Shown here: positions 34,308 to 43,948 of the stretch, piece by piece | Numbering within the stretch: the stretch's first letter is position 1 | How the letters are laid out: each line of letters begins with the position of its first letter | NCBI RefSeq assembly: GCF_022482905.1 | Contig: NZ_JAKVOI010000001.1 | Location: 2,977,958-3,041,957 of the forward strand | DNA length: 64,000 nucleotides | From: Clostridium sp. | Lineage (GTDB): Bacteria > Bacillota > Clostridia > Clostridiales > Clostridiaceae | Direction of reading: 5' to 3' | Notes under the pieces: generated by a model | What the model saw: only the letters and a program-made list of their open reading frames with translations | What the model was told of the DNA's origin: nothing | Databases searched by the model: none | Position numbers and translations under genes: made by a program

Positions 34308-34622
34308 ATGAAGAGGGAAGATTTCAATATAATGTATAATGTAAAGATAATAGAAGAATTAAAGGCAGATCTTCTATGTACTATAGGAGATTTTTTTAAA
34401 CTACTTACAAAAGGCAGTAATGTAATGAATCAAACTATACTTGACTGCATTTCCGGGGCAATAATATTATTGTATTTACTTTCAGATAGACTGGGATATT
34501 CACATACTGCAGTAGATGAAACAATGAAAAAGAAATTAAAGACTGGTATAATTGAAGAGGATGATATAGAAAAAAATGGAAAAGACCTTACTAAATTATA
34601 TAATCATATCAAAGAAAGATAG
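34308..34622 (+). CDS. MazG-like family protein
   Basis: 104 residues resembling the MazG-like family (PF12643). An all-helical protein: MKREDFNIMYNVKIIEELKA, then LLCTIGDFFKLLTKG and LDCISGAIILLYLLSDRLGY. True MazG proteins hydrolyse NTPs through an EExxE motif, but no clear one is visible here, so activity is doubtful. ATG at 34308 is preceded by AAAAGGGGATG; an upstream in-frame ATG at 34245 lacks a ribosome site. It begins the yybS-gdpP-rplI-lonC-dnaB run. Confidence 0.7.
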   Translation: MKREDFNIMYNVKIIEELKADLLCTIGDFFKLLTKGSNVMNQTILDCISGAIILLYLLSDRLGYSHTAVDETMKKKLKTGIIEEDDIEKNGKDLTKLYNHIKER

Positions 34623-34633
34623 CGGAGGTAGAT

Positions 34634-35635
34634 ATGCAAAATAAAAATTATAATGTAAAAGCCATAGCAGAAGCAGGATTGATTACCGCTTTTATAATAG
34701 TACTGATGCTTATATGTATATATATACCTGTATTTTCAATTTTTACGAATTTTATTCTTCCCATACCAATATCAGTATTATATATAAGACAAAATTACAA
34801 AGTTACTTTAGTTTCTATGGTAGTTAGTGCAATCCTTGTATCTATGTTATATAATCCAATATCGGCAATATCCACTATATTCCTTGTAGGCCTGGCAGGT
34901 ATTACATTTGGATATTGTATTAAGAGTAAAAAAAATTTTACCATCACAATTTTATTGACATCCGCAGCCATTTTTGTGGGAATGATTATTTTTCTGTCAG
35001 TTTATATATTAATCATGAGCAACCATGGAATATACAGCTTTATAAGTGACAGTATAACAAAATTAATTATAAATCCTTTAAAAGAATCTATGGCAATGAA
35101 TAAAGAAATATATGCTAAAATGGGAATATCTACAGATCAGCTCAGTTATATGGAAAGTATTGTGTCTTCAATTACCCCTGAATATATAATGAGAATCATT
35201 CCAGCATTTATACTGATAAATTCTGTTTTTACAGCTTATCTAGATTATTTAATAGGAACCAGTGTACTTAGAAAATTAAATTTTGATACCATACATATAA
35301 AACCATTTAAAAATATATACATGAGTACAAGAATAGGAACAGCAGCAGCAAGCATGCTTGTTATAGGCTTGATACTTGATAGAAATAATATGGAAATAGC
35401 ACATTATTTTATAAATTCCTCAGCAATATTTCTACAATTTATATTTATGATAGATGGGCTTGCTTTAAGTGCATATTATTTTGCACATAAAACCAACATG
35501 TCAAATAAGGTTGTTATTATAATTCTAATAATAACATTGCTTATTGGAGCTTATTTTATTTATATAGTTTTGGGATTTATAGATATGATAATGGATTTTA
35601 GAAAGTTAGATCCTTATAGAGTTCAGAAAAAATAA
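34634..35635 (+). CDS. YybS-like DUF2232 membrane protein
   Basis: 333 residues, eight or so hydrophobic segments spread over the length, N-terminus KAIAEAGLITAFIIVLMLIC. Position directly upstream of gdpP and rplI and topology identify the YybS/DUF2232 family, a relative of substrate-binding S components of ECF transporters. Function unknown. A GGAGG ribosome site precedes the ATG and 19 bp separate it from gdpP. Confidence 0.85.
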   Translation: MQNKNYNVKAIAEAGLITAFIIVLMLICIYIPVFSIFTNFILPIPISVLYIRQNYKVTLVSMVVSAILVSMLYNPISAISTIFLVGLAGITFGYCIKSKKNFTITILLTSAAIFVGMIIFLSVYILIMSNHGIYSFISDSITKLIINPLKESMAMNKEIYAKMGISTDQLSYMESIVSSITPEYIMRIIPAFILINSVFTAYLDYLIGTSVLRKLNFDTIHIKPFKNIYMSTRIGTAAASMLVIGLILDRNNMEIAHYFINSSAIFLQFIFMIDGLALSAYYFAHKTNMSNKVVIIILIITLLIGAYFIYIVLGFIDMIMDFRKLDPYRVQKK

Positions 35636-35654
35636 TAACAGGAGGCTTACCTTT

Positions 35655-37622
35655 ATGGAAAGCGGTGATAATCATTTTATTAGGAATAATAGAATGTATA
35701 TGATAATAATTGCAGTACTTGTAGTGATTATCATAATGTATAAGCATATATTTATTGGTATAGTGGCTTCAAGCCTGTATATGTTTCTTGTAGTTTATAA
35801 TATAAAAAATACCGAGAAGAAAAAAAATGAATGGAGAACATTTATTGAAGATTTTTCTTCCAAGTTGGATATAGCTACAAGAAATATTCTTGTGAAATTA
35901 CCATTCCCATTAATTATAATAAAAACAGATGGGGAAGTACTTTGGTATAATCAAAAATTTTCAGAGGTGCTGGAAGGTAGAGATATACTGGGAATAAATA
36001 TAAATAATATTATAGAAAAATTCAGCCTAAACCAGGATGTATTTAGAAATGAAAAAATAATTAATAGATATTATGATATATATACACATGTAGTAAATAC
36101 TTCAGAAGGACATAAAGATAACATCATATTGTTATATTTTTATGACACTACAGAATTAGTTAATGTCATGAATTCCATGGAAGAAGAAAAGTGTAATGTA
36201 ATGTTAATCGAAGTTGATAATTTTGATGATGTGCTTAAAACTGTTGAGGAGGATAAGAAACCTCTTGTAATAGCAGAAATAGAAAGAACTATAAATACTT
36301 ATGCCCAGCAGCTTCAAGCTATGATTAGAAAATATGAGCCGAATAAATATATACTTTCAGTTCAAAACAAACATATAAAGCAGCAAATGGAAAATAAATT
36401 CAAAATACTAGATGCTATGAGAAAAATAAATAAGGGAAACAAGATACCCATTACTCTCAGTATTGGTGTGGGATGCAAAGGAGAAACACCTTCTGAAAGT
36501 GAAAATTATTCTGTATCGGCAAAAGAGTTGGCTCTAAGTAGAGGAGGAGATCAAGCTGTTGTTAAAATTGAAGATAAGCTCCTGTTCTATGGTGGTAAAA
36601 CTAAGGAAGTAGGAAAGAGAACAAAAGTAAAGGCAAGAGTTATAGCACATGCTCTTGTAGGAATAATAAATGACAGCAGCAATGTGTTTGTAATGGGACA
36701 TAGAAAACCGGATATTGATTGTCTGGGAGCTGCAGTTGGAATTTATAATATAGTAAGTACTTTAAATAGAGAGTGTTACATTATATTGGATGATGTAAAT
36801 TTGAGTATAAAACCTATATTTAATAAAATAAAAGATGATATGGATTATAAAAACGCATTTGTACATAGTAAAAGCTGTTATGAAAAAACAAGTAAAAGAA
36901 GCCTTCTAATAATAGTGGATGTTCACAGCAAAAGTTATGTTCAAGACATGAAATTGGTTGAAAAGTTTGATAGAATAGTTATTATAGATCATCATAGAAA
37001 AGCACCAGATTTTATTGAAAAGAATATAATCAGCTATATTGAACCATATGCATCATCTACTTCTGAAATGATTACAGAGATGCTTCCATATATGGTAAGC
37101 AGTCCTAAATTGAAAGTTATAGAAGCAGAAGCTCTTTTAGCAGGTATTTGTGTTGATACAAAAAACTTCTATTTTAAAACTGGAGTGAGAACTTTTGAGG
37201 CTGCTTCATTTTTAAGAGAAGCAGGAGCTGATACTATTGATATAAAAAAATTTTTTTCTTATGATCTGGAAACTTATCTAAGTAGAGCTGAAATTATACG
37301 TTCAGCTCAAATTTATAATAATATTGCTGTAGCTATATGTCCAATAAAAATAGAAGATACTGTACTAGCAGCACAAGCTGCGGATGAATTACTAAATATT
37401 ACAGGTATTCAAGCATCCTTTGTTCTTGTTAAAATAAGAGATGAGGTATTCATAAGTGGAAGATCTCTTGGTGATGTTAATGTTCAGCTTATACTTGAGT
37501 CTTTAGGAGGGGGAGGACATATAACAATGGCTGGAGCAAGATTAAAATCTTCCAATACGGAGGAGGCTTTAAAAATATTGAAGAATGCTATTGATAATTA
37601 TACTAGGGAGGTAAAAAAATAA
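35655..37622 (+). CDS. gdpP: Cyclic-di-AMP phosphodiesterase GdpP
   Basis: 655 residues. Two N-terminal membrane segments (~15-55), a PAS-like heme-sensing domain (~70-150), a degenerate GGDEF domain (~170-300) and a C-terminal DHH/DHHA1 phosphodiesterase. Metal-binding motifs are seen in [31 protein letters not shown], and the closing [12 protein letters not shown]. It degrades c-di-AMP to control potassium, osmolytes and wall stress. The stop overlaps the rplI start by one base (TAATG). Confidence 0.94.
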   Translation: MESGDNHFIRNNRMYMIIIAVLVVIIIMYKHIFIGIVASSLYMFLVVYNIKNTEKKKNEWRTFIEDFSSKLDIATRNILVKLPFPLIIIKTDGEVLWYNQKFSEVLEGRDILGININNIIEKFSLNQDVFRNEKIINRYYDIYTHVVNTSEGHKDNIILLYFYDTTELVNVMNSMEEEKCNVMLIEVDNFDDVLKTVEEDKKPLVIAEIERTINTYAQQLQAMIRKYEPNKYILSVQNKHIKQQMENKFKILDAMRKINKGNKIPITLSIGVGCKGETPSESENYSVSAKELALSRGGDQAVVKIEDKLLFYGGKTKEVGKRTKVKARVIAHALVGIINDSSNVFVMGHRKPDIDCLGAAVGIYNIVSTLNRECYIILDDVNLSIKPIFNKIKDDMDYKNAFVHSKSCYEKTSKRSLLIIVDVHSKSYVQDMKLVEKFDRIVIIDHHRKAPDFIEKNIISYIEPYASSTSEMITEMLPYMVSSPKLKVIEAEALLAGICVDTKNFYFKTGVRTFEAASFLREAGADTIDIKKFFSYDLETYLSRAEIIRSAQIYNNIAVAICPIKIEDTVLAAQAADELLNITGIQASFVLVKIRDEVFISGRSLGDVNVQLILESLGGGGHITMAGARLKSSNTEEALKILKNAIDNYTREVKK

Positions 37623-38065
37623 TGAAAGTTATACTGATAAAAGATGTAAAATCTTTAGGTAAAAAAGGAGATGTAGTGAATGCCTCTGATGGATATGTGA
37701 GGAATTTCTTATTTCCAAGGGGATATGCAATAGAAGCGAATCAAAAAAATCTTCATGTTTTAAATAATCAAAAAGAAGCAGAGAGGAAACAGAAACTTGA
37801 AGAAACGGAAGATGCACAGAAATTAGCTCACAGATTAAAGGGAAAGGAAATAAAGCTTCAAGTAAAATCTGGAGAGAATGGTAAATTATTTGGAGCCATA
37901 ACTGGTAAAGATATAGCCGATAAGTTAAATGAAGAGTTTGGGATAGAAATTGACAAGAAAAAAATAGTTATGGATAATATAAAAAAAGTTGGAATTTATA
38001 ATGTTGAAGTAAAATTATACCCTGAAATATCTGCTAAGATAAATGTAGTGATTGAAGGTAAATAA
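37622..38065 (+). CDS. rplI: 50S ribosomal protein L9
   Basis: 147 residues with the L9 signature [20 protein letters not shown] and [13 protein letters not shown] at the N-terminus, a long central helix (~40-75) and a C-terminal rRNA-binding domain ([16 protein letters not shown]). Translation is coupled to gdpP through the TAATG overlap, with GGGAGG as ribosome site. Confidence 0.96.
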   Translation: MKVILIKDVKSLGKKGDVVNASDGYVRNFLFPRGYAIEANQKNLHVLNNQKEAERKQKLEETEDAQKLAHRLKGKEIKLQVKSGENGKLFGAITGKDIADKLNEEFGIEIDKKKIVMDNIKKVGIYNVEVKLYPEISAKINVVIEGK

Positions 38066-38076
38066 GGAGGAAATTG

Positions 38077-39987
38077 GTGAAATTGCAATCTATTGATGGA
38101 TTAAATAAAGAGATAGAGGGGAATGATATACCCTTGGAAAGTCAAGTCAATATGCTGTATGATATAATGAGCCAGGTAATTAACGAAAGAACTATAAAAT
38201 CTAGGATCGGTTTATATAAACTTCAAAATTATATAAAAAGTAATAATATATACAAAAAACTATATGCAATAAATAAAATAGCAAGTAATGGAAAAGGAAT
38301 TTCAGAAATACCTGATGCATCCAGTATAGATATTGCTGTTGAAAATACCAATAAATTTTTGGCAGATCTTCTTACAAGGAGATACGTAAAAAATAGAATC
38401 GAGCAACAAGTAGAAAAAAATCTTGTTGAAAGACAGGAACAGTATATGGACGAGGTTAGACTCAATATAATAAAAAAACAAAAGGGCCCTGAAAATGCAA
38501 AAACATTGAAAAGATATGCCCAGCTTGAAGTGCTTGATGCAAAAACATTGAATAAAACTATACAGGAGCTTTTAAGACCTGAATCTTTTAATGAGATTGT
38601 TGGACAAAAAAGAGCGGTTCAATCTATATTGTCAAAAATAGCTTCGCCGTATCCACAGCATATAATACTATATGGACCTCCAGGAGTAGGAAAGACAACT
38701 GCTGCAAGGATTGCACTTCATGAAGCTAAAAAGTTGAAATATACTCCATTTAATAGAGATGCTAAGTTTGTTGAAGTTGATGGTACTACTTTGAGATGGG
38801 ACCCGAGAGAAATTACCAATCCTCTTTTAGGTTCTGTGCATGACCCTATATATCAGGGTACAAAAAGAGATCTGGCAGAAACCGGTATACCCGAGCCTAA
38901 GCTTGGCCTTGTAACTGAAGCCCATGGTGGTATTTTATTCATTGATGAGATAGGAGAACTTGATGACATGCTTCAAAATAAGCTTTTAAAAGTTCTTGAA
39001 GATAAAAGAGTTGAATTTTCTTCCTCTTATTATGATCCAGATGATGAAAATACACCTAAGTACATAAAGTACCTATTTGAAAAAGGAGCTCCGGCGGATT
39101 TTGTACTAATAGGAGCTACTACGAGGGAACCGGGAGAAATAAATCCGGCATTAAGGTCAAGATGTACGGAGGTCTATTTTGAGCCGCTTACTGCTTTAGA
39201 TATACAGACTATTGTAAAAAATGCAGCACACAAACTTAATATAAGCCTGGAGCCTGGAGCAGCTGAACTTATAAGCAGATATACCATTGAAGGAAGAAAG
39301 GCCATTAATATATTGTCTGATGCGTATGGATATGTTTTATATAAGCACAACTTAGACAATGATTTTAAAGTGGGTATGAATATAAAGATCTCTTTGGAAG
39401 ATTTGGATAAGATTATATCCATAGGAAGGCTTGTGCCGTTTGACAGTATAAATATAGACAAGAAGTATGAAGTAGGACATATTTATGGATTGGGTGTAAG
39501 CGGGTATATAGGATCAACTATAGAAATAGAAGCCGTTACTTTTCCAGCAAAGGAGAAGGGAAAGGGAGTAGTTAGATTTAATGATACGGCAGGGAGTATG
39601 GCAAAAGATTCTGTATTCAATGCGGCATCAGTAATAAGAGAAATAACAGATAAGGATATAGGTGATTACGATATACATGTCAATGCTATAGGGGGAGGAA
39701 GGATAGATGGGCCTTCTGCTGGGGCAGCAATAACGATTTGTATTATAAGTGCACTTTTAAACAAGCCTTTGAGGCAGGATATGGCTATTACAGGTGAAAT
39801 ATCTCTAAGAGGCAAGGTAAAACCTGTAGGAGGAATATTTGAAAAAGTTTATGGTGCCAGAAGAAAGGGAATAAAATTAATAGTCCTGCCAAAAGATAAC
39901 TTGAAGGAAGTGCCATCGGATATTACAGATATAAAGGTCAAAGCGGTAGACAATATTAATGAACTCATTAAAATAGTTTTTAAATAG
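38077..39987 (+). CDS. lonC: Lon family ATP-dependent protease (LonC type)
   Basis: 636 residues. A coiled N-terminal region (~1-150) without a transmembrane segment, an AAA+ module with Walker A YGPPGVGKTTAAR (~208) and Walker B GGILFIDEIGELD, and a C-terminal Lon protease domain whose Ser-Lys dyad lies in DGPSAGAAI and LRGKVKPVGGI. The length and missing membrane anchor fit the spore-former-restricted LonC class rather than LonB. GTG at 38077 has TAAGGAGG six bases upstream; a TTG one codon earlier is too close. Confidence 0.88.
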   Translation: MKLQSIDGLNKEIEGNDIPLESQVNMLYDIMSQVINERTIKSRIGLYKLQNYIKSNNIYKKLYAINKIASNGKGISEIPDASSIDIAVENTNKFLADLLTRRYVKNRIEQQVEKNLVERQEQYMDEVRLNIIKKQKGPENAKTLKRYAQLEVLDAKTLNKTIQELLRPESFNEIVGQKRAVQSILSKIASPYPQHIILYGPPGVGKTTAARIALHEAKKLKYTPFNRDAKFVEVDGTTLRWDPREITNPLLGSVHDPIYQGTKRDLAETGIPEPKLGLVTEAHGGILFIDEIGELDDMLQNKLLKVLEDKRVEFSSSYYDPDDENTPKYIKYLFEKGAPADFVLIGATTREPGEINPALRSRCTEVYFEPLTALDIQTIVKNAAHKLNISLEPGAAELISRYTIEGRKAINILSDAYGYVLYKHNLDNDFKVGMNIKISLEDLDKIISIGRLVPFDSINIDKKYEVGHIYGLGVSGYIGSTIEIEAVTFPAKEKGKGVVRFNDTAGSMAKDSVFNAASVIREITDKDIGDYDIHVNAIGGGRIDGPSAGAAITICIISALLNKPLRQDMAITGEISLRGKVKPVGGIFEKVYGARRKGIKLIVLPKDNLKEVPSDITDIKVKAVDNINELIKIVFK

Positions 39988-40019
39988 CTAAGTTAGTATA
40001 ACTGGGGAGAGATGTTTTT

Positions 40020-41354
40020 ATGGATGCACCTTTTAGAAGTACGCCTCATAATATAGAAGCCGAACAGAGTGTAATAGGTTCAATGCTTATAGATAAAACG
40101 TCTATTGCACAGGTTGTGGAGATTTTAAGGCCCATAGATTTTTATAAGGATGCACACAAAGTTATATTTGAATCAATATTGGATTTATATCAGAAGGATA
40201 CTGCTGTAGATATAATAACCCTGACTGAGAACCTTAAGTCTAAAAATAAGCTGGAAGATGCAGGAGGAATAACTTATATAAGTGAACTTGGAGGGTCGAT
40301 TATTTCTACTTCTAATTTGCAGTCTTATATAAAGATTGTAAAAGACAAGTCGACACTTAGAAATCTTATTAAATCCTGTACCGGTATAATAGAGGAAAGT
40401 TATAAAAGTCAGGATGATGTGCCTGGCATTATCGATTTTGCAGAAAAATCTATTTTTGATTTGTCAAATGACAGGGATACTTCTGATTTTGAGCCTATGA
40501 ATGTAGTACTCGAAAGAGGCTTTTTAGAAATAGAAAAACTATTTAACAACAAAGGTAAAACTACAGGTGTAGTATCTGGCTTCAGAGAGTTGGATGCCAA
40601 AACATCAGGATTTCAAAAGGGAGATATGGTGCTTGTAGCGGCAAGGCCTTCTATGGGCAAGACAACGTTTGCTTTGAACATAGCAGAATATGCGGCATTA
40701 AGGGAAGGAAAGAAGGTAGCTGTTTTTTCTCTTGAAATGTCAAAAGAGCAATTGGCCTATAAATTATTATGTTCTGAGGCACATGTTGATATGTTGAATC
40801 TTAGGACGGGAAATCTAAGTGACAAGGATTGGGAGAATATTGCAAGAGCATCGGGTCCTCTCGCATCAGCTGATATATTTATAGATGATACAGCAGCAAT
40901 ATCAATTATGGAAATGAGGTCAAAATGCAGAAGGTTGAAAATAGAACATGGAATAGATCTTATAATTATAGATTATCTTCAGTTGATGAGTGGTGGAAGG
41001 GGTTCTGAAAATAGACAGCAGGAAGTATCTGAAATATCCAGGTCGATTAAAGCACTGGCAAAGGAAATGCAATGTCCGATTATTGCACTTTCACAATTGT
41101 CCCGTGCTCCAGAAGCAAGAACGGATCACAGACCTATGCTGTCTGATCTTAGAGAGTCAGGTTCTATTGAACAGGATGCCGATATTGTAATGTTTTTATA
41201 TAGGGATGAGTATTATGATAAGGAAACGGAAGACAGGAATGTGGCTGAATGTATTATTGCTAAACAGAGAAATGGCCCGACAGGAACTATAAAATTAGCT
41301 TGGCTTGGACAATTTAGTAAATTCGGAAATCTTGATGTAGTTCATCAGGAATAA
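40020..41354 (+). CDS. dnaB: Replicative DNA helicase DnaB
   Basis: 444 residues, the typical DnaB length. An N-terminal helical domain (PHNIEAEQSVIGSMLID) is linked to a RecA-like motor with Walker A ARPSMGKTTFALNI, the ALFSLEMS-like VAVFSLEMSKEQL, DYLQLMSGG, LSQLSRAPEAR and LRESGSIEQDADIVMFLYR. It unwinds DNA at the replication fork. It ends the transcription unit, followed by a long hairpin. The Bacillus naming would be dnaC. Confidence 0.97.
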   Translation: MDAPFRSTPHNIEAEQSVIGSMLIDKTSIAQVVEILRPIDFYKDAHKVIFESILDLYQKDTAVDIITLTENLKSKNKLEDAGGITYISELGGSIISTSNLQSYIKIVKDKSTLRNLIKSCTGIIEESYKSQDDVPGIIDFAEKSIFDLSNDRDTSDFEPMNVVLERGFLEIEKLFNNKGKTTGVVSGFRELDAKTSGFQKGDMVLVAARPSMGKTTFALNIAEYAALREGKKVAVFSLEMSKEQLAYKLLCSEAHVDMLNLRTGNLSDKDWENIARASGPLASADIFIDDTAAISIMEMRSKCRRLKIEHGIDLIIIDYLQLMSGGRGSENRQQEVSEISRSIKALAKEMQCPIIALSQLSRAPEARTDHRPMLSDLRESGSIEQDADIVMFLYRDEYYDKETEDRNVAECIIAKQRNGPTGTIKLAWLGQFSKFGNLDVVHQE

Positions 41355-41369
41355 ATTCTAAAAATTAAA

Positions 41370-41414
41370 AGCTGCATATCACTGTAGAAAAATAGTATAC
41401 AGTGATATGCAGCT
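41370..41414. terminator. Bidirectional terminator between dnaB and hsp20
   Basis: A 17-bp perfect inverted repeat, AGCTGCATATCACTGTA (41370-41386) and its complement (41398-41414), with an 11-nt loop. It lies between two convergent genes and has AT-rich flanks on both sides. Confidence 0.85.
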
Positions 41415-41428
41415 CATTAGTAGATTTT

Positions 41429-41875
41429 CTAATTTATATTAATTTTAGTATTCTTTTTAGGACCTTTTTTAAGTTTTGGAAGATTAATTTTTAAAACTCC
41501 ATTTTCAAAGGATGCAGATATAGTGTCTTTATCTACATTATCAACATAGAAACTTCTTTTGAATTCTCCATAACTTCTTTCACGTCTTACATAATTTTCA
41601 TTTTTTTCTTCTTTAGAGTCATTTCTTTTAGCTGATATTGTCAAGTAATTGTTAGTGTAATCCAGATCTATAGCTTCTTTTTTTATTCCAGGAAGATCAG
41701 CTTCTACTAAATAGGCATCATCAGTTTCTTTAAGATCAACTTTAAATCCATTACCGAATCCATGTATATTTAGTGGTGCAAAGAAATCATTGTTGAAAAA
41801 TGAGTTAACAAAATTGTCGAAATCAACTCCTTTTCTTAAAGAATTATCTTTTCTAAATGGAACCATATCAAACAT
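41429..41875 (-). CDS. hsp18: Hsp20/alpha-crystallin small heat-shock protein
   Basis: 148 residues. A short N-terminal region rich in Phe/Asn, an alpha-crystallin domain (~45-135) with VEADLPGIKKEAIDLDYTNN and ASFENGVLKINLPK, and a C-terminal lysine-rich tail with an I-x-I-like INI end. ATP-independent holdase that keeps unfolded proteins soluble. The AGGAGG ribosome site is clear. Upstream lies a TATAAT box and a CtsR operator, so heat or protein stress should induce it. The symbol follows the clostridial Hsp18 name. Confidence 0.93.
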   Translation of the reverse strand: MFDMVPFRKDNSLRKGVDFDNFVNSFFNNDFFAPLNIHGFGNGFKVDLKETDDAYLVEADLPGIKKEAIDLDYTNNYLTISAKRNDSKEEKNENYVRRERSYGEFKRSFYVDNVDKDTISASFENGVLKINLPKLKKGPKKNTKININ

Positions 41876-41927
41876 ATCAATTACCTCCTGAATTTTATTT
41901 TTTGTATTAATTAATTCTTATTACAGT

Positions 41928-41960
41928 ATTATAGTACAATAATAGTCAAAGAAAGTCAAA
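41928..41960 (-). promoter_or_regulatory. CtsR operator over the hsp20 promoter
   Basis: AGTCAAAGAAAGTCAAA at 41944-41960 fits the CtsR consensus RGTCAAANANRGTCAAA exactly (a heptamer direct repeat with three-base spacing). It overlaps the -35 region of a minus-strand promoter whose -10 TATAAT is the complement of 41928-41933. CtsR would block RNA polymerase and release on heat stress. Confidence 0.85.
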
Positions 41961-42009
41961 GTCGATAAAGTGATGATCTGAGCTAAAATAAGACAATAAC
42001 TTAAGTAAT

Positions 42010-42044
42010 ACGTATATAGTTTATTATTAATAAATTATATACGT
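42010..42044. repeat. 35-bp near-perfect palindrome
   Basis: ACGTATATA (42010-42018) and TATATACGT (42036-42044) enclose TTTATT/AATAAA arms, giving a 35-bp palindrome with only one mismatched pair and a 3-nt centre. It stands between hsp20 and tRNA-Thr in a stretch with no gene; the role is unknown (operator or terminator). Confidence 0.6.
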
Positions 42045-42141
42045 ATATATTGTAATATTCTTATAAATTTAAATATTATACATATTTTTAAGGTATAATT
42101 TATTAGGATTTAAAGAAATAATAATGTCATCTAAAAATTTT

Positions 42142-42170
42142 TTGATTAAAATCATTTTTTGTATTATAAT
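42142..42170 (+). promoter_or_regulatory. tRNA-Thr promoter
   Basis: TTGATT at 42142-42147, a 17-bp spacer and TATAAT at 42165-42170, ending 13 bp before the tRNA. Confidence 0.75.
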
Positions 42171-42183
42171 TATAATGTTATTT

Positions 42184-42259
42184 GCTCCTATAGCTCAGTT
42201 GGTAGAGCAATTGATTCGTAATCAAGAGGTCGGAGGTTCGACTCCTCTTGGGAGCACCA
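42184..42259 (+). tRNA. tRNA-Thr (CGT)
   Basis: 76 nt with encoded CCA, GCTCCTATAGCTCAGTTGG at the 5' end. The anticodon loop TTCGTAA gives CGT, reading ACG threonine codons. Its 3' part from the anticodon arm on is the attachment core of the adjacent island, so the present gene combines a chromosomal 5' half with an island-supplied 3' half and is intact. Confidence 0.95.
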
Positions 42260-42263
42260 GTTA
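42213..42263 (+). repeat. attL: Attachment site attL (51-bp core)
   Basis: GATTCGTAATCAAGAGGTCG and the following 31 bases recur at 55036-55086 with one mismatch (G at 42233, C at 55056). It covers the anticodon stem-loop to CCA of tRNA-Thr plus GTTA. Confidence 0.92.
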
Positions 42264-42305
42264 AATCAACGGTTGTGGAATTTTAGATGTATGAGAATAT
42301 CTCAA

Positions 42306-42326
42306 ATACACCTAAAAATACACCTA
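42306..42326 (+). repeat. Paired integrase arm-type sites near attL
   Basis: ATACACCTA at 42306-42314 and 42318-42326, starts 12 bp apart. The same word with the same spacing and orientation occurs near attR (54901-54921). Tyrosine integrases of this class use such paired arm sites, so these are probable integrase arm-binding sites. Confidence 0.7.
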
Positions 42327-42360
42327 TTAGGATTTTTAGAGTTTAATTTATCAAAAAAAT

Positions 42361-42405
42361 AAAGGATTGAGGATGCCTTTTTATAAAGTATATACTCAAT
42401 CTTTT
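42361..42405 (-). terminator. Integrase gene terminator
   Basis: AAAGGATTGAG (42361-42371) and CTCAATCTTTT (42395-42405) pair; on the minus strand the hairpin is followed by TTTATTTTTTTG. It closes the integrase gene 16 bp after its stop. Confidence 0.75.
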
Positions 42406-42420
42406 ATTTTATCTAGTTTG

Positions 42421-43623
42421 CTATTTTAGTAATTTATCTAATAGCGCATTCATTTTGTTAGCTGCTTCTATATGTTTTTCTTCAGAAGGATGTACATATA
42501 TATCCATAGTGGTTTTAATTGAGCTGTGTCCCATAAGGGTCTGAATAGTCTTAGGATCTGTATCTAAATCGTTCAATCCGCTTCCATATACGTGCCTGAG
42601 TGTATGAAAGGTTATACCTTTAGTATTAATTCCAGATCGTTTTAATATCCGCTTATATACTCTCATAAGGTTGCTTACATCTATTGGTTTCCCAAGGTCA
42701 GTGCAGAATACTAAATTATTGTCGTTATATAAATTTCCTGCTTTTAATTTTTCTTCAAGCTGTCTTTTTTTATGGTTATATAATTCTTGCATGGCTACTT
42801 TTGGTACATCTATTATTCTATTACTTGAAGAAGTTTTAGGCTTTTTAAATATAATCTTTGTTTTATTTCCTGAATTATTAAATGTCTTAACTCTTTTAAC
42901 AGTTTCGTCAATACGTATTTTATTTTTTTCAAAATCTATGTCATCCCATTTTAAGGCTAATATTTCACCTTCACGAGCACCGCAGCTTGGTGCCAGCATA
43001 AATAGTGCTCTTAACCGTTCATTACCTATAGCATTAATAAATTTTTTTTGCTCTTCCAAGGAAAGTACCCTCATTTCTTTTCTGATTAATTTTGGTGGTG
43101 TCGTAGCTTCAGCCACATTTTTAACAAGTAATCCATTTTTTATTGCTTGTGCTAAAGCTTGTCTTATGATTATATGAATATATTTAACCGTTCTATTAGA
43201 AAGACCACCTTTTTTATCTATTCTTCCAGATTCAAGCTTATTATTGTAAAGTCTTTGAAGGTCATCTGCTTTTAACTTTGTTAATTGCTTTTTACCGATA
43301 TATGGAATAATATGAATCCGTATTATTGATTCATAACTTTCAAATGTTGTGCTTTGTAATTTCAATTTTTTATAATTCCAAAGCCATATGTGAAGCCATT
43401 GTTCTAAGTTTAATTTTGATGGTTCAATATAATCTCCATTTTGAAGTTGTGATAAAATTTTTATTTTTTTATCTCGAACTTCCTTTTCAGATTTTCCGTA
43501 AAACCACTGCTTTTTCTGTTTTCCGGTTAAAGGATCTTTTCCTATTGTAATTGATGCACGCCATCTACCACTTTTATCTTTAAATATTGAACCTTCACCA
43601 TTTGGACCTTTTCTTCTTGACAT
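42421..43623 (-). CDS. int: Tyrosine site-specific integrase
   Basis: 400 residues of the phage integrase (tyrosine recombinase) family. An N-terminal AP2-like arm-binding region (GSIFKDKSGRWRASITIGKD), a SAM-like core-binding domain (~65-160), and a catalytic domain with Arg in GAREGEILALKWDDID, HTLRH (His-x-x-Arg), LMGHSSIKTTMDIYVH carrying the second His and the nucleophilic Tyr. It should integrate the island into tRNA-Thr. Position next to attL and transcription toward it are typical. AAGGAGATGG precedes the start. Confidence 0.95.
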   Translation of the reverse strand: MSRRKGPNGEGSIFKDKSGRWRASITIGKDPLTGKQKKQWFYGKSEKEVRDKKIKILSQLQNGDYIEPSKLNLEQWLHIWLWNYKKLKLQSTTFESYESIIRIHIIPYIGKKQLTKLKADDLQRLYNNKLESGRIDKKGGLSNRTVKYIHIIIRQALAQAIKNGLLVKNVAEATTPPKLIRKEMRVLSLEEQKKFINAIGNERLRALFMLAPSCGAREGEILALKWDDIDFEKNKIRIDETVKRVKTFNNSGNKTKIIFKKPKTSSSNRIIDVPKVAMQELYNHKKRQLEEKLKAGNLYNDNNLVFCTDLGKPIDVSNLMRVYKRILKRSGINTKGITFHTLRHVYGSGLNDLDTDPKTIQTLMGHSSIKTTMDIYVHPSEEKHIEAANKMNALLDKLLK

Positions 43624-43638
43624 CTTACCATCTCCTTA

Positions 43639-43670
43639 AAAATACCTGCTATTTTGGTTGCAGGTATTTT
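43639..43670 (-). terminator. Hairpin between excisionase and integrase genes
   Basis: AAAATACCTGC (43639-43649) and GCAGGTATTTT (43660-43670) pair perfectly over 11 bp, followed on the minus strand by TTTTTAAGGAG, the integrase ribosome site. It can terminate the upstream transcript and limit read-through into int. Confidence 0.7.
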
Positions 43671-43685
43671 AATATTTATCAGTGT

Positions 43686-43880
43686 TTAGTTGTTTGGATT
43701 ATTTTTAATGTGAGCAAGTAGATAATTAAGTAAATCTTTTTTCCGAACCCTTAAAGATTTTCCGATTTTAAAGCTTGGGAATTCTTGCTTGCCAAAAATT
43801 TCGTAAGCCTTGGTGCGGCATATCTTTAAGAAAGCAGCAGTTTCTTTTACTGTTAAAATTTCATCATGATTTTCCTCCAT
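43686..43880 (-). CDS. xis: Excisionase-type HTH_17 protein
   Basis: 64 residues: MEENHDEILTVKETAAFLKI then CRTKAYEIFGKQEFPSFKIG and KSLRVRKKDLLNYL, the MerR-like HTH_17 excisionase fold. Placed immediately upstream of the integrase on the same strand, it probably directs excision. The start at 43880 has GGAGGAGG upstream; the open frame reaches 43937 but without a ribosome site. Confidence 0.88.
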   Translation of the reverse strand: MEENHDEILTVKETAAFLKICRTKAYEIFGKQEFPSFKIGKSLRVRKKDLLNYLLAHIKNNPNN

Positions 43881-43948
43881 AGATCTATATCCTCCTCCAG
43901 GTATATAATATATAAATAATTCAAAGTATTTTGCCAAAGTTAAAATGT

